A DNA stretch of 9,674 nucleotides. It comes from Asaia bogorensis. GTDB lineage: Bacteria; Pseudomonadota; Alphaproteobacteria; Acetobacterales; Acetobacteraceae. Shown piece after piece: positions 1-6,963 of this stretch (positions within the stretch are counted from its first letter, which is position 1; each line of letters begins with the position of its first letter). The notes below the pieces were generated by a model, which saw only the letters and a program-made list of their open reading frames with translations, was not told where the DNA came from and made no database searches. Made by a program: the position numbers and the translations under genes. The stretch covers positions 1-9,674 of the forward strand of contig CAMBXJ010000129.1 of the NCBI GenBank assembly GCA_945871455.1. Reading direction: 5' to 3'.

Positions 1-672
1 ATCTGGACCGATCCGGCGCCGACGGTCGATCATGAGGGGCGGTTCTATCGGTTTGCCGGCGCGTCCACCGCCATACGCTGCGTGCAGCAGCCGCGGATCC
101 CGATCTATTTCGGCGGCGCGTCGGATGCGGCCTTGGCGGTCAGCGCCAAGCATGCCGATGTCTATGCGCTGTGGGGCGAAACCCACGCTCAGGTGCGGGA
201 AATCACCGCCCGCCTGCGCGCCGAGGCGGCGAAACATGGCCGGACCTTGCGGTTCAGCCTGTCGTTCCGTCCGATCCTGGCGCCGACCGAGGACGAGGCC
301 TGGGCTCGCGCCGAGGCCATCAAGCAACGGATCATCGAATTGCGCGCCCAGGCCGGCCTGACGACGAAGGCGCCGGTGAACGAGGGATCGAAGCGGCTTC
401 TGGCCGCGGCGGCCCAGGGGGAACGGTTGGACAAGCGGCTGTGGACCGGGGCCGCGCTGGCGACCGGCGCCAGGGGCAACACCACCAGCCTGGTCGGCAC
501 CCCCGCGCAGGTGGCCGAGGCCTTCTGCGAATATTACGACATGGGGATCACGACGTTCCTGATCCGTGGGTTCGATCCGCTGGACGACAATATGGAATAT
601 GGGCGGTCGCTGCTGCCGCTGACGAAGCAGATGATCGCCGAACGCCAGGCGTCCCGGGTCGCGGCGGAATAG
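1..672 (+). CDS. LLM-class flavin-dependent monooxygenase, SsuD-like (5' end cut by window edge)
   Basis: The reading frame is open from the first base and ends at TAG 670-672, leaving the last 223 residues. A GTG at 82 is not a believable start, because family-like sequence already lies before it. From memory of E. coli SsuD, the segment around residues 36-54 (IYFGGASDAALAVSAKHAD) followed by VYALWGE matches the conserved substrate/flavin-site region. The later GMSuD-like stretches EDEAWARAEAI and LVGTPAQVAEAFCEYYDMGITTFLIRG follow in the right order. The family comprises FMNH2-dependent TIM-barrel monooxygenases that cleave alkanesulfonates or related compounds to release sulfite, working with a separate NAD(P)H:FMN reductase. 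The true substrate cannot be told, since no transporter or reductase gene is visible. The stop lies only 18 bp from the stop of the convergent PaiB-like gene. The family call is firm and the alkanesulfonate role is inference. Confidence 0.9.
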   Translation: MWTDPAPTVDHEGRFYRFAGASTAIRCVQQPRIPIYFGGASDAALAVSAKHADVYALWGETHAQVREITARLRAEAAKHGRTLRFSLSFRPILAPTEDEAWARAEAIKQRIIELRAQAGLTTKAPVNEGSKRLLAAAAQGERLDKRLWTGAALATGARGNTTSLVGTPAQVAEAFCEYYDMGITTFLIRGFDPLDDNMEYGRSLLPLTKQMIAERQASRVAAE

Positions 673-690
673 CCGCCTGGGACAGACGGG

Positions 691-1317
691 TCAGGGCCGG
701 GGCGCTTCGATCCGGTCCGCGAGGTCCGCCCGGTTGGTGTCCCGAAGTCCCTGGATCACGCCGGCGCGATCGGCCTGGGGTCGGTTCTGGCTCATTTTGA
801 CCTTGCCTTCCAGGCGAGCGATCGGCAGCGCGATCCCAACGATGCCCTTCAGCATGCCCTGCACGTAGTTGGCCGGCGCGTCGGATACCGCCCACGGCTT
901 CGCAAGCGTGGCCTCATGGCGATCCGTCAGGCGGGTGACGATTGCCAGCAACCGGTCGGGATCGTCGAAGGTTTCCAGCGTGCCATAGGCGTGGATGGCG
1001 GTGTAGTTCCAGGTCGGAACGACTTTGCCGTTTTCCTGCTTCGTCGGATACCAGGACGGGGTGATGTAGCCGTCCGGCCCCTGGAAAATCGCGAGGGTCG
1101 GTACGCGCGGGTCGGTTGCCCGGGCATGCGGATTCGGGCGAGCAAAATGGCCGACCAATGTGCCGTAGGGCGCTGGGTCGGAATCCAGCAGCAGCGGGAC
1201 ATGGCTGGCAATCAGGCCATCCTGTGTCATGCTGACCAGGGTCGCCAGGCCACAGCCTCGGATTGCCGCGTGCAGCACGTCGATCCGGTCTTCATTGAAG
1301 TGCTGGGGGATATACAT
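691..1317 (-). CDS. PaiB-type FMN-binding negative transcriptional regulator family protein
   Basis: This is a complete 208-residue protein, the usual length for the PaiB/FMN_bind_2 family. The start MYIPQHF at 1317 is preferred over an ATG eight codons upstream, because the family begins this way and an AGGA lies about 7 nt before it. The split-barrel flavin-binding fold is marked by GHFARPN (residues 56-62), GYITPSWYP (83-91), VPTWNYTAIHAYG (100-112) and KMSQNRPQAD (174-183), all typical of the family. In Bacillus, PaiB was described with the polyamine acetyltransferase PaiA as a repressor of sporulation and protease genes. Most homologues, including this one, lack a recognisable DNA-binding helix-turn-helix and may simply be flavin-binding enzymes. 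No PaiA-like acetyltransferase is in the window. It is transcribed away from the DUF815 gene's 3' end and has its own candidate promoter. Confidence 0.92.
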   Translation of the reverse strand: MYIPQHFNEDRIDVLHAAIRGCGLATLVSMTQDGLIASHVPLLLDSDPAPYGTLVGHFARPNPHARATDPRVPTLAIFQGPDGYITPSWYPTKQENGKVVPTWNYTAIHAYGTLETFDDPDRLLAIVTRLTDRHEATLAKPWAVSDAPANYVQGMLKGIVGIALPIARLEGKVKMSQNRPQADRAGVIQGLRDTNRADLADRIEAPRP

Positions 1318-1343
1318 GGGGCATTCCTGTCGGGACCGCATGT

Positions 1344-1372
1344 CATATAGCGATCCCGGCGATTGGTGTCGC
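1344..1372 (-). promoter_or_regulatory. Candidate sigma70-type promoter for the PaiB-like gene
   Basis: On the minus strand GCGACA (1372-1367) is followed after exactly 17 nt by TATATG (1349-1344), each matching four of six consensus bases. It lies 27-55 bp upstream of the ATG at 1317 in the 108-bp gap after the DUF815 stop. This is a by-eye match only, and the GC-rich background lowers the chance of a random TATA-like hexamer. Confidence 0.35.
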
Positions 1373-1425
1373 GCCCGCCGATGCTCCGGCCGAACCCGGG
1401 CGCAACGGTTGCCGGGCCCAGGCCG

Positions 1426-2280
1426 TTACCCCGCCCGAACCCCCAACCGCCCAGCCGCATCCTGAATGAACTGCCAGGCCACCCGCCCGGACCGAGCGCC
1501 GCGGGTCACCGACCACTCCACCGCCTGCGCGTGCAGTTCCTCCCGCGAGATCGGCAACCCCATGCTGTCCGCATACCCGTCGATCATCGCGAAGAACGTA
1601 TCCTGGTCGCAATTGTGGAAGCCCAGCCACAGGCCGAACCGGTCGGACAGCGACACTTTCTCCTCGATCGACTCGTTGGGGTTGATCGCGGTGGAGCGTT
1701 CGTTCTCGATCATGTCACGCGGCATCAGGTGCCGGCGATTGGATGTCGCGTAGAATAGCACGTGGTCGGGCCGGCCCTCGATCCCGCCGTCGAGCACCGA
1801 TTTCAGGGCTTTGTAGTCGGCGTCCTCTTTCTCGAACGACAGATCGTCGCACAGGATCAGGCAGCGGCGGGTCTGCCCGCGCAGCACGTTCAGCAGGTCG
1901 GGCAGAGTGCGGATGTCCTCGCGATGGATTTCGATCAGCACCAGCCCTCCGGGGCCGTCGGCATTGGCGACCGCGTGCAGCGCCTTGACCAGGGACGATT
2001 TGCCCATCCCGCGCGCGCCCCACAGCATGGCGTTGTTCGCGGGCAGGCCTCGGGCGAAGCGCAAGGTGTTCTCCAGCAGGATTTCCTTCTGTCGCTCCAC
2101 GCCCTTCAGCAGCGCGATATCGACGCGCGACACGCGCCGCACCGGCGCCAGATGCGCCGGGTTGGGGTGCCAGACGAACGCATCCGCATCGTCGAGCGTC
2201 ATGGGCGGCGTGGCGGGTGGCGCCAGACGCTCCAGCGCCTCGGCAATACGGGTCACGAGGTCGTGCAGTCGCTGATCCAT
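1426..2280 (-). CDS. DUF815 family AAA+ ATPase
   Basis: This 284-residue protein is close to full length for the DUF815 family. The P-loop is GARGMGKSS (residues 88-96). The Walker B strand is LILCDDL (141-147), with sensor-1-like YATSNRRHL (177-185). Next come the family-typical block RDMIENE through EEKVSLSDRFGLWLGF (188-221), with a candidate arginine finger R214, and a C-terminal sensor-2-like GARSGR (261-266). No signal peptide or membrane segment is seen, so it is probably cytoplasmic. The molecular role is not established; the fold implies ATP-driven remodelling of a partner. In many alphaproteobacteria, as I recall, such a gene sits beside yajC-secDF, and here it diverges from yajC with 81 bp between the start codons. 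The Shine-Dalgarno match before the ATG is weak (GGAA about 10 nt upstream). Family call strong, function unknown. Confidence 0.93.
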   Translation of the reverse strand: MDQRLHDLVTRIAEALERLAPPATPPMTLDDADAFVWHPNPAHLAPVRRVSRVDIALLKGVERQKEILLENTLRFARGLPANNAMLWGARGMGKSSLVKALHAVANADGPGGLVLIEIHREDIRTLPDLLNVLRGQTRRCLILCDDLSFEKEDADYKALKSVLDGGIEGRPDHVLFYATSNRRHLMPRDMIENERSTAINPNESIEEKVSLSDRFGLWLGFHNCDQDTFFAMIDGYADSMGLPISREELHAQAVEWSVTRGARSGRVAWQFIQDAAGRLGVRAG

Positions 2281-2302
2281 CAGGGAAAGGTTCCGGGAAA
2301 GC

Positions 2303-2330
2303 TTGACGTAAGGGGGGCGGAAAGTATGGT
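2303..2330 (+). promoter_or_regulatory. Candidate sigma70-type promoter for yajC
   Basis: TTGACG (2303-2308, five of six consensus bases) is followed after 16 nt by TATGGT (2325-2330, four of six). A start site near 2337 would leave a leader of about 25 nt before the yajC ATG at 2362. The in-frame ATG at 2326 falls inside the -10 hexamer, so this promoter argues for the 2362 start. By-eye match only. Confidence 0.5.
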
Positions 2331-2361
2331 CCCGACCCGATCACCGCAAGGACCCGACCTC

Positions 2362-2772
2362 ATGAACCCCTTTGGGCTCATTTCCCCTGCCTATGCTCAA
2401 GACGCTGGAGGCATGCTGGCCACGGCCACTCAGTTCGTCCCGCTGGTACTCATATTCGCGGTGTTCTATTTCCTGCTGATCCGCCCGCAGCAGCAGAAAC
2501 AGAAGGAGATGCGGAATATGCTCTCCCAGTTGAAGCGGGGTGACCGGGTCGTAACCGGCGGCGGCATCCTGGCCACGGTGCAGCGCGTGCCGATGGTGCA
2601 GGACAAGGACGGCAAGCAGGTCGCATCGTCCGAAATCGAGGTGGAGCTTGGCCCGAACCTGCGGGTAACGGTGCTGCGGGAGACAATCACCAGCGTCATC
2701 CGCCCGACCGCCGCGAATGACAGCAAGCCTGTGAAGGACAAGGACGCGAAGGACAAGGATGCGAAGGACTGA
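2362..2772 (+). CDS. yajC: Preprotein translocase accessory subunit YajC
   Basis: This 136-residue YajC has a short periplasmic N-terminus (MNPFGLISPAYAQ), then one transmembrane helix at about residues 24-40. It continues with the hallmark RPQQQKQKEM (41-50) and the cytoplasmic domain with LKRGDRVVTGGGILATV (57-73). YajC associates with SecD-SecF and the SecYEG channel in the inner membrane and aids protein export. The start at 2362 is chosen because AAGGA (2348-2352) lies 9 nt upstream and the family begins here; an in-frame ATG at 2326 overlaps the likely -10 box. The C-terminus is a lysine/aspartate tail built from repeated KDKDA units, longer and more charged than usual. Unusually, secD and secF do not follow: the next gene downstream is convergent. 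Confidence 0.97.
   Translation: MNPFGLISPAYAQDAGGMLATATQFVPLVLIFAVFYFLLIRPQQQKQKEMRNMLSQLKRGDRVVTGGGILATVQRVPMVQDKDGKQVASSEIEVELGPNLRVTVLRETITSVIRPTAANDSKPVKDKDAKDKDAKD
2734..2769 (+). repeat. Short tandem repeat encoding the YajC KDKDA tail
   Basis: A 15-bp unit (AAGGACAAGGAYGCG) occurs twice in tandem (2734-2748 and 2749-2763), followed by a partial copy AAGGAC. It encodes KDKDA-KDKDA-KD immediately before the stop codon. The single C/T difference is synonymous (both codons are Asp). Such in-frame repeats can gain or lose copies by slippage without breaking the protein. Confidence 0.8.
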
Positions 2773-2832
2773 CCCAAAGTCGGTCCCACGCGCGCCGCCG
2801 CGATCGTCGGCCATCAGAGGCGCGGAGAAATT

Positions 2833-2862
2833 TCCTTCCCGTCCCCCGCAGGATGGGAAGGA
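2833..2862 (+). terminator. Strong stem-loop after yajC, possible terminator
   Basis: TCCTTCCCGTCC (2833-2844) pairs with GGATGGGAAGGA (2851-2862): 12 pairs including one G-U, with a 6-nt loop. It begins 60 bp past the yajC stop in a convergent gap. There is no real T-run after the stem on the + strand, and only AATTTC after it on the minus strand, so factor-independent termination is uncertain. It could act as a 3'-end stabilising hairpin. Confidence 0.4.
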
Positions 2863-2982
2863 TGTTCCCCACGCCCAAAAAATACACCGACGCCGCAGGC
2901 TCCCCGAGAACAGGACACGAGTCCTCCCCCTAAGGGCTTGTCCGGTAACAACCGAGTCGGCTGGAGCGACGGACCGGCCTAT

Positions 2983-3076
2983 CCCCGTCGTGGTCGGCGA
3001 AGGCCGGCCATCCACGACTTGCTGTGCCGGTCGAGAGAAAGTCGTGGATGGCGGGCCTCCGCCCACCATGACAGGG
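2983..3076. repeat. Large imperfect inverted repeat, REP-like intergenic element
   Basis: Left arm 2983-3020 and right arm 3039-3076 pair at 33 of 38 positions around an 18-nt loop. The loop-proximal 13 bp are perfect: CCATCCACGACTT (3008-3020) against AAGTCGTGGATGG (3039-3051). The outer part contains GGCCGGCCATCC and, on the other arm, CACCATGAC. The wording resembles the palindromic intergenic repeats (GGCCGGCCATCCACG with GTCATGG ends) that I recall as abundant in several alphaproteobacterial genomes. Lying between two convergent 3' ends fits that class. It could act as a bidirectional transcript end or mRNA stabiliser, or be a mobile palindromic unit. Membership of a named family is inference. 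Confidence 0.75.
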
Positions 3077-3121
3077 TTGGACGTCTGTACCCCGAATGGA
3101 GCCGTTATTTCCGGACGAGTC

Positions 3122-3520
3122 CTAATGGGAGTCAACCAACCCCAACGCCGCATAAAGCCGAGCACTGGGAGGCCAGGCCGCCACCAGATCGGCCCGCCAG
3201 CCATAGGCGGCCAACACCAGCAGGACCACCGCGACCCCGGAACCGGCCCACGCCGCCAACAGGACCATGTTGCGCTTGGGCGCGACCTGATGCGCCGCCA
3301 GCCGATCCATCGCGGTCATGCCAGCCACGGCTGGCGGCGCCGCATGAACCGCCACGGGACCAGGCTCCTCGGCCTCCGCCACATCGCCCGCCGCGTCCAG
3401 CGGCACGCTCACCGGCACCCACTGATTCTGGCAACTCACGCATCGGACCTTCCGCCCCACCTTCATCTGGCGGTCCGGCACGTCATACATCGCGGCGCAG
3501 GCTGGGCAGACGATATGCAA
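3122..3520 (-). CDS. MJ0042-type zinc-ribbon, single-pass membrane protein
   Basis: This 132-residue protein begins with a zinc ribbon: C5-x2-C8 (CPAC) and C27-x2-C30 (CVSC), with YDVPDRQMKVGRKVRC between them, as in the MJ0042 family. A low-complexity Ala/Glu/Pro linker follows (about 41-80). One hydrophobic helix at about 85-107 should anchor it in the inner membrane with the zinc ribbon in the cytoplasm. The start is TTG at 3520: there is no upstream in-frame ATG before a TAG, GGAG lies 9 nt upstream, and later ATGs would destroy the first CxxC. Its function is unknown; zinc-ribbon proteins of this type are often assigned to regulation or membrane-associated assembly without experimental proof. 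It is transcribed divergently from ftsE, an arrangement I recall in Acetobacteraceae. Confidence 0.87.
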   Translation of the reverse strand: MHIVCPACAAMYDVPDRQMKVGRKVRCVSCQNQWVPVSVPLDAAGDVAEAEEPGPVAVHAAPPAVAGMTAMDRLAAHQVAPKRNMVLLAAWAGSGVAVVLLVLAAYGWRADLVAAWPPSARLYAALGLVDSH

Positions 3521-3770
3521 GGCCCGTGTCTCCGGTTGAACTGCCCCAATCTATACAATCGGAGGGCGGTTCTCCATTGCTTCCTGTCACAAAGCGAAAA
3601 ACGCCCTGGTGCGACGATTCCGAACCTCGCTACCATCCCTACCGACAGATTCGGGCATACCCATATCCCGAGTCGCCCAACGTCTCGGCCTGGGCCCAGG
3701 ATCACGCCCCGGACAGGCGGGCCGGCGGCGACGCGGGGCGGCAGGATTCTCGGCGGAGACGCGGAGCGGT

Positions 3771-4463
<693 letters not shown>

Positions 4464-4465
4464 CG

Positions 4466-5386
4466 ATGGCCGCCATTTCGCTGCGCCCCGCGGGCTTCGA
4501 CGATCTTGGACTGCGCCGAGCGCTGTCGGATCGGATGTTGCCGTTGCTGGTGGCGGCGATGGCATTCCTGGCCGCCCTGGCGCTCGCCGGCTGGATCGGA
4601 GCCGCGTCCCTGGCATCCCAATGGCGGGACGGCGCCGCCTCGGCCCTGACCGTGCAAGTGCCCCGCCCACACGCCCCTGCCTCCCCACCTGGGACATCGA
4701 GGCTGGCCAGCGTGGTGGCGCTGCTCTCCGGCACACCGGGCGTCGCATCGGTGCGCACCTTGCCCGACGCCGAGCTGGCCAACCTGTTACGCCCCTGGCT
4801 CGGCTCCAGCGCCGAACGCCTGTCCGTGCCGTTGCCGGCCGTGGTTGCGGTACGACTGGCGGGGCGGTTGGATATCGCGTCCCTGGCGCAGCGGTTGCAG
4901 GCGACCTCCCCCGGCACCTTGTTGGAAGATCACGGGGTGTGGCTGCGCCGCCTGTCCGCCTTGGCGTGGAGCCTGCAAGCCTGCTCGGGCCTGGCGCTGG
5001 TGCTGGTCGCCACGGTTGCCGCGGCGGTCATCGCCGTTGCCACGCGGGCCGGTCTGTCCGCCCGCAGGGAGGCCATCGAAATCGTGCATGGCCTCGGCGC
5101 GACGGATGGCTATATCGCGGGGCGGTTCGCGCGCCGGGCGACAATGCTCGCCGCGGTCGGAGGGCTGGTCGGCGCCGTTCTCGCCATGCCGGTGCTGCTG
5201 GCGCTCGCCCAACTCGCGGCCCCGTTCAGCGGCACGTCGGCGGAACCCGAGACAGCCGCCGAGATGATTGGTCTTTTGCCGCCAGGGCTTTGGCTGGTCC
5301 TGCCAGGCCTGCCTTCGGCCGCGGCGGGGATCGGTTTCGTGACGGCACACGGCACCGTGCGGCGCTGGTTGCGGCGGTTGCCATGA
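4466..5386 (+). CDS. ftsX: Cell division membrane protein FtsX
   Basis: This 306-residue protein has the FtsX layout. A first transmembrane helix lies at about 25-48. A periplasmic domain follows (about 50-165) with the family-like segment GVASVRTLPDAELANLLRPWLG (92-113). Three more helices lie near 172-193, 226-250 and 270-295. The cytoplasmic loop RREAIEIVHGLGATDGYIAGRF (200-221) is the conserved FtsX/MacB-type coupling segment. FtsX forms the membrane half of the FtsEX complex that activates amidases or other peptidoglycan hydrolases through a periplasmic partner (EnvC in E. coli); no such partner is in this window. Translation is probably coupled to ftsE (2-nt gap) and to the next gene, whose ATG overlaps this TGA as ATGA. 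Confidence 0.95.
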   Translation: MAAISLRPAGFDDLGLRRALSDRMLPLLVAAMAFLAALALAGWIGAASLASQWRDGAASALTVQVPRPHAPASPPGTSRLASVVALLSGTPGVASVRTLPDAELANLLRPWLGSSAERLSVPLPAVVAVRLAGRLDIASLAQRLQATSPGTLLEDHGVWLRRLSALAWSLQACSGLALVLVATVAAAVIAVATRAGLSARREAIEIVHGLGATDGYIAGRFARRATMLAAVGGLVGAVLAMPVLLALAQLAAPFSGTSAEPETAAEMIGLLPPGLWLVLPGLPSAAAGIGFVTAHGTVRRWLRRLP

Positions 5387-6030
5387 GCACCGACGCCATC
5401 GACACCCAAGCGCGGCCTCGACGATCGCGATGGTGGCTCGTGCCGATCGCTGGGGCGCTGCTGGTGACGGTAAGCTGGCTGATGGGACTGTGGTGGTTCG
5501 TCGGGTATGCGGGACGAACCGTGAGCCTGCCGCCGACCGCGGATGGGATCGTGGCGCTGACCGGTGGGGCGACCCGGATCGAGACCGCATTCAAATTGCT
5601 GGATCAGGATCGCGCACGAATTCTGCTGGTCAGCGGGATCGGCTGGAACACCGACCTGACCGCTCTGGCGAACCGGGCCGGTCTGGATCCGGAACCGTTC
5701 GCCCAACGCGTGACCCTGGGGCGCAACGCTGGATCGACCCATGGCAATGCGCTGGAGACAGCCGCCTGGGCCCGCGATAACCATATCGGCTCGTTGATTG
5801 TGGTAACCGCATACTATCACATGCCCCGCGCAATGACGGAATTCACCCAGGCCATGCCCGATATCCGGCTCTATCCCTACCCAGTTCTGATCGAAGAGAC
5901 CGGCACGGGGGATCGCCCCGTGCCAATGCGGCTGTTGATCGAGGAATACAGCAAGTTCCTCGTCGCCACCGCCGGCCTGACCGCCTGGCTGCCGGACCGC
6001 GAGCCGGCGCGTGGAGGTCGCACGGAGTGA
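5383..6030 (+). CDS. YdcF/ElyC-like DUF218 membrane protein
   Basis: This 215-residue protein has a basic N-terminus and one transmembrane helix at about 18-40. A periplasmic DUF218 domain follows, with DGIVALTGG (54-62), ILLVSGIG (80-87), GNALETAAWA (121-130) and VVTAYYHMPRAM (140-151), the family's usual conserved blocks in order. ElyC (YcbC), SanA and YdcF belong to this family. ElyC is linked in E. coli to undecaprenyl-phosphate use and peptidoglycan integrity, but a precise reaction has not been settled for most members. The start ATG at 5383 overlaps the ftsX stop, and the gene's TGA overlaps the GTG start of plsC, so it is embedded in the operon. This context makes an envelope role likely, by inference. 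Confidence 0.92.
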   Translation: MSTDAIDTQARPRRSRWWLVPIAGALLVTVSWLMGLWWFVGYAGRTVSLPPTADGIVALTGGATRIETAFKLLDQDRARILLVSGIGWNTDLTALANRAGLDPEPFAQRVTLGRNAGSTHGNALETAAWARDNHIGSLIVVTAYYHMPRAMTEFTQAMPDIRLYPYPVLIEETGTGDRPVPMRLLIEEYSKFLVATAGLTAWLPDREPARGGRTE

Positions 6031-6770
6031 TTTTGATCCGCTCGGCGTTGTTCAACATCGCGTTTTTCGCCATCTCCTTCTGCCTGACCGTTCCCGGCGC
6101 CGTGGCCCGCCTGATCAACCCGGATTGGGTGATGGGGTTCGCCGTGCTGTGGGCACGGTGCATGGTGGTTTGCCTGCGGATCCTGTGCGGCATACGGGTC
6201 GAGGTTACCGGGCGGGAGTATCTGCCGGTCGGTGCCGCGCTGATCGCGTCCCGACACCAGTCGGCCTTCGACACGTTCATCTGGCTGACCTTGCTGCCGC
6301 GCTGCTGCTACGTGCTGAAGCATGAACTGCTGCGGATCCCGCTGTTCGGCAAGCTGATCATGGCCACCCGGATGATCGCGATCGACCGGAGCGGCGGTAG
6401 CACCACGATGCGGATGCTGATGCGGGAGGGCAAACGGGCGGCGCGGGAGGAGCGGCAGATCGTCATCTTCCCGGAAGGCACCCGGGCGGAATTCGGCAAG
6501 ACCCTGCCGCTGCTGCCGGGCGTGGCCGCCCTGGCGTCGAGCACCGGCCTGCCGATCATCCCGGTGATCACCGATTCCGGCCTTTGCTGGGGCCGGCGCT
6601 CCTTCCGCAAGCTGCCGGGCACGATCCATATCCGCGTGCTACCGCCCATCCCTCCCGGCCTGCGCCGCGACGCGCTGATGGCTCGTCTTGCCCACGACCT
6701 GGCCGGTGCGATGGACACCCCACCCGAAACGGCGGAATGGCAGGAGACGACGCATGATCGCGTGGTATGA
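6027..6770 (+). CDS. plsC: 1-acyl-sn-glycerol-3-phosphate acyltransferase (PlsC)
   Basis: This 247-residue LPLAT-family enzyme carries the four acyltransferase blocks. Block I is the catalytic H77-Q-S-A-F-D82, block II covers the IDR region (119-121), block III is FPEGTR (148-153), and block IV is GLPIIPV (174-180). A hydrophobic N-terminus (about residues 5-28) suggests membrane association. It transfers an acyl chain to the sn-2 position of lysophosphatidic acid to give phosphatidic acid, the precursor of membrane phospholipids, at the inner face of the cytoplasmic membrane. The start is GTG at 6027, overlapping the upstream stop as GTGA, with GGAGG-like bases (GGAGGT, 6013-6018) about 8 nt upstream. 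It is the last clear gene of the ftsE operon. A 308-bp gap follows. Confidence 0.96.
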   Translation: MILIRSALFNIAFFAISFCLTVPGAVARLINPDWVMGFAVLWARCMVVCLRILCGIRVEVTGREYLPVGAALIASRHQSAFDTFIWLTLLPRCCYVLKHELLRIPLFGKLIMATRMIAIDRSGGSTTMRMLMREGKRAAREERQIVIFPEGTRAEFGKTLPLLPGVAALASSTGLPIIPVITDSGLCWGRRSFRKLPGTIHIRVLPPIPPGLRRDALMARLAHDLAGAMDTPPETAEWQETTHDRVV

Positions 6771-6830
6771 CGGTACGGCGACGCCGTTGATCATAGGCCG
6801 TCTGGCCGGCTATTCGCTTGCTGGCAACCT

Positions 6831-6839
6831 TGTGGATAA
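6831..6839 (-). promoter_or_regulatory. DnaA box 1 (perfect TTATCCACA on minus strand)
   Basis: TGTGGATAA on the + strand is the exact complement of the high-affinity DnaA box TTATCCACA. It is 61 bp after the plsC stop and upstream of the AT-rich island. Confidence 0.65.
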
Positions 6840-6887
6840 ATCTGTGAGTCGCGTCGCGCCAGATTCTAGAAACGGCTCCAGGGACGC

Positions 6888-6916
6888 CTTACAAGTCACT
6901 GATATAGAAATATAAT
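6888..6916 (+). promoter_or_regulatory. Candidate promoter for the DUF2125 gene
   Basis: A perfect TATAAT (6911-6916) is preceded after 17 nt by CTTACA (6888-6893, four of six). Transcription would begin near 6923 and give a leader of about 155 nt running through the second DnaA box, where bound DnaA could block or modulate it. The TATAAT may instead just be part of an AT-rich unwinding region. Confidence 0.4.
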
Positions 6917-6954
6917 TCCGATGAATTCCACTCGATTCGGTCTGTCGATGCACC

Positions 6955-6963
6955 TGTGGATAA
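6955..6963 (-). promoter_or_regulatory. DnaA box 2 (perfect TTATCCACA on minus strand)
   Basis: A second exact TGTGGATAA (+ strand) in the same orientation as box 1, 124 bp downstream and on the other side of the AT-rich island. These two are the only perfect DnaA boxes I found in the window. Confidence 0.65.

Larger units (their letters stand above)
2773..3121. other. 349-bp convergent intergenic region
   Basis: This lies between the yajC stop and the stop of the zinc-ribbon gene. I see no believable gene here. Long open frames cross it on both strands, but they have no start signals or recognisable domains and continue through known genes. It holds the hairpin at 2833-2862 and the large inverted repeat at 2983-3076. 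The remainder carries no signal I can name. Confidence 0.6.

Noticed and set aside
1395..1419. GC-rich dyad after the DUF815 stop as a terminator
   Set aside because: The stem needs a 2-nt bulge, has almost no loop and no T-run; not strong enough to list.
3609..3770. In-frame 54-residue N-terminal extension of FtsE
   Set aside because: The extension is basic, unconserved and upstream of the canonical MIRFE start, which has its own GGAG; high GC content keeps frames open by chance.
6846..6938. Cluster of three GANTC (CcrM-type) sites as independent origin evidence
   Set aside because: Other intergenic parts of the window, for example 2910-3750, also carry many GANTC sites, so the cluster is not distinctive.
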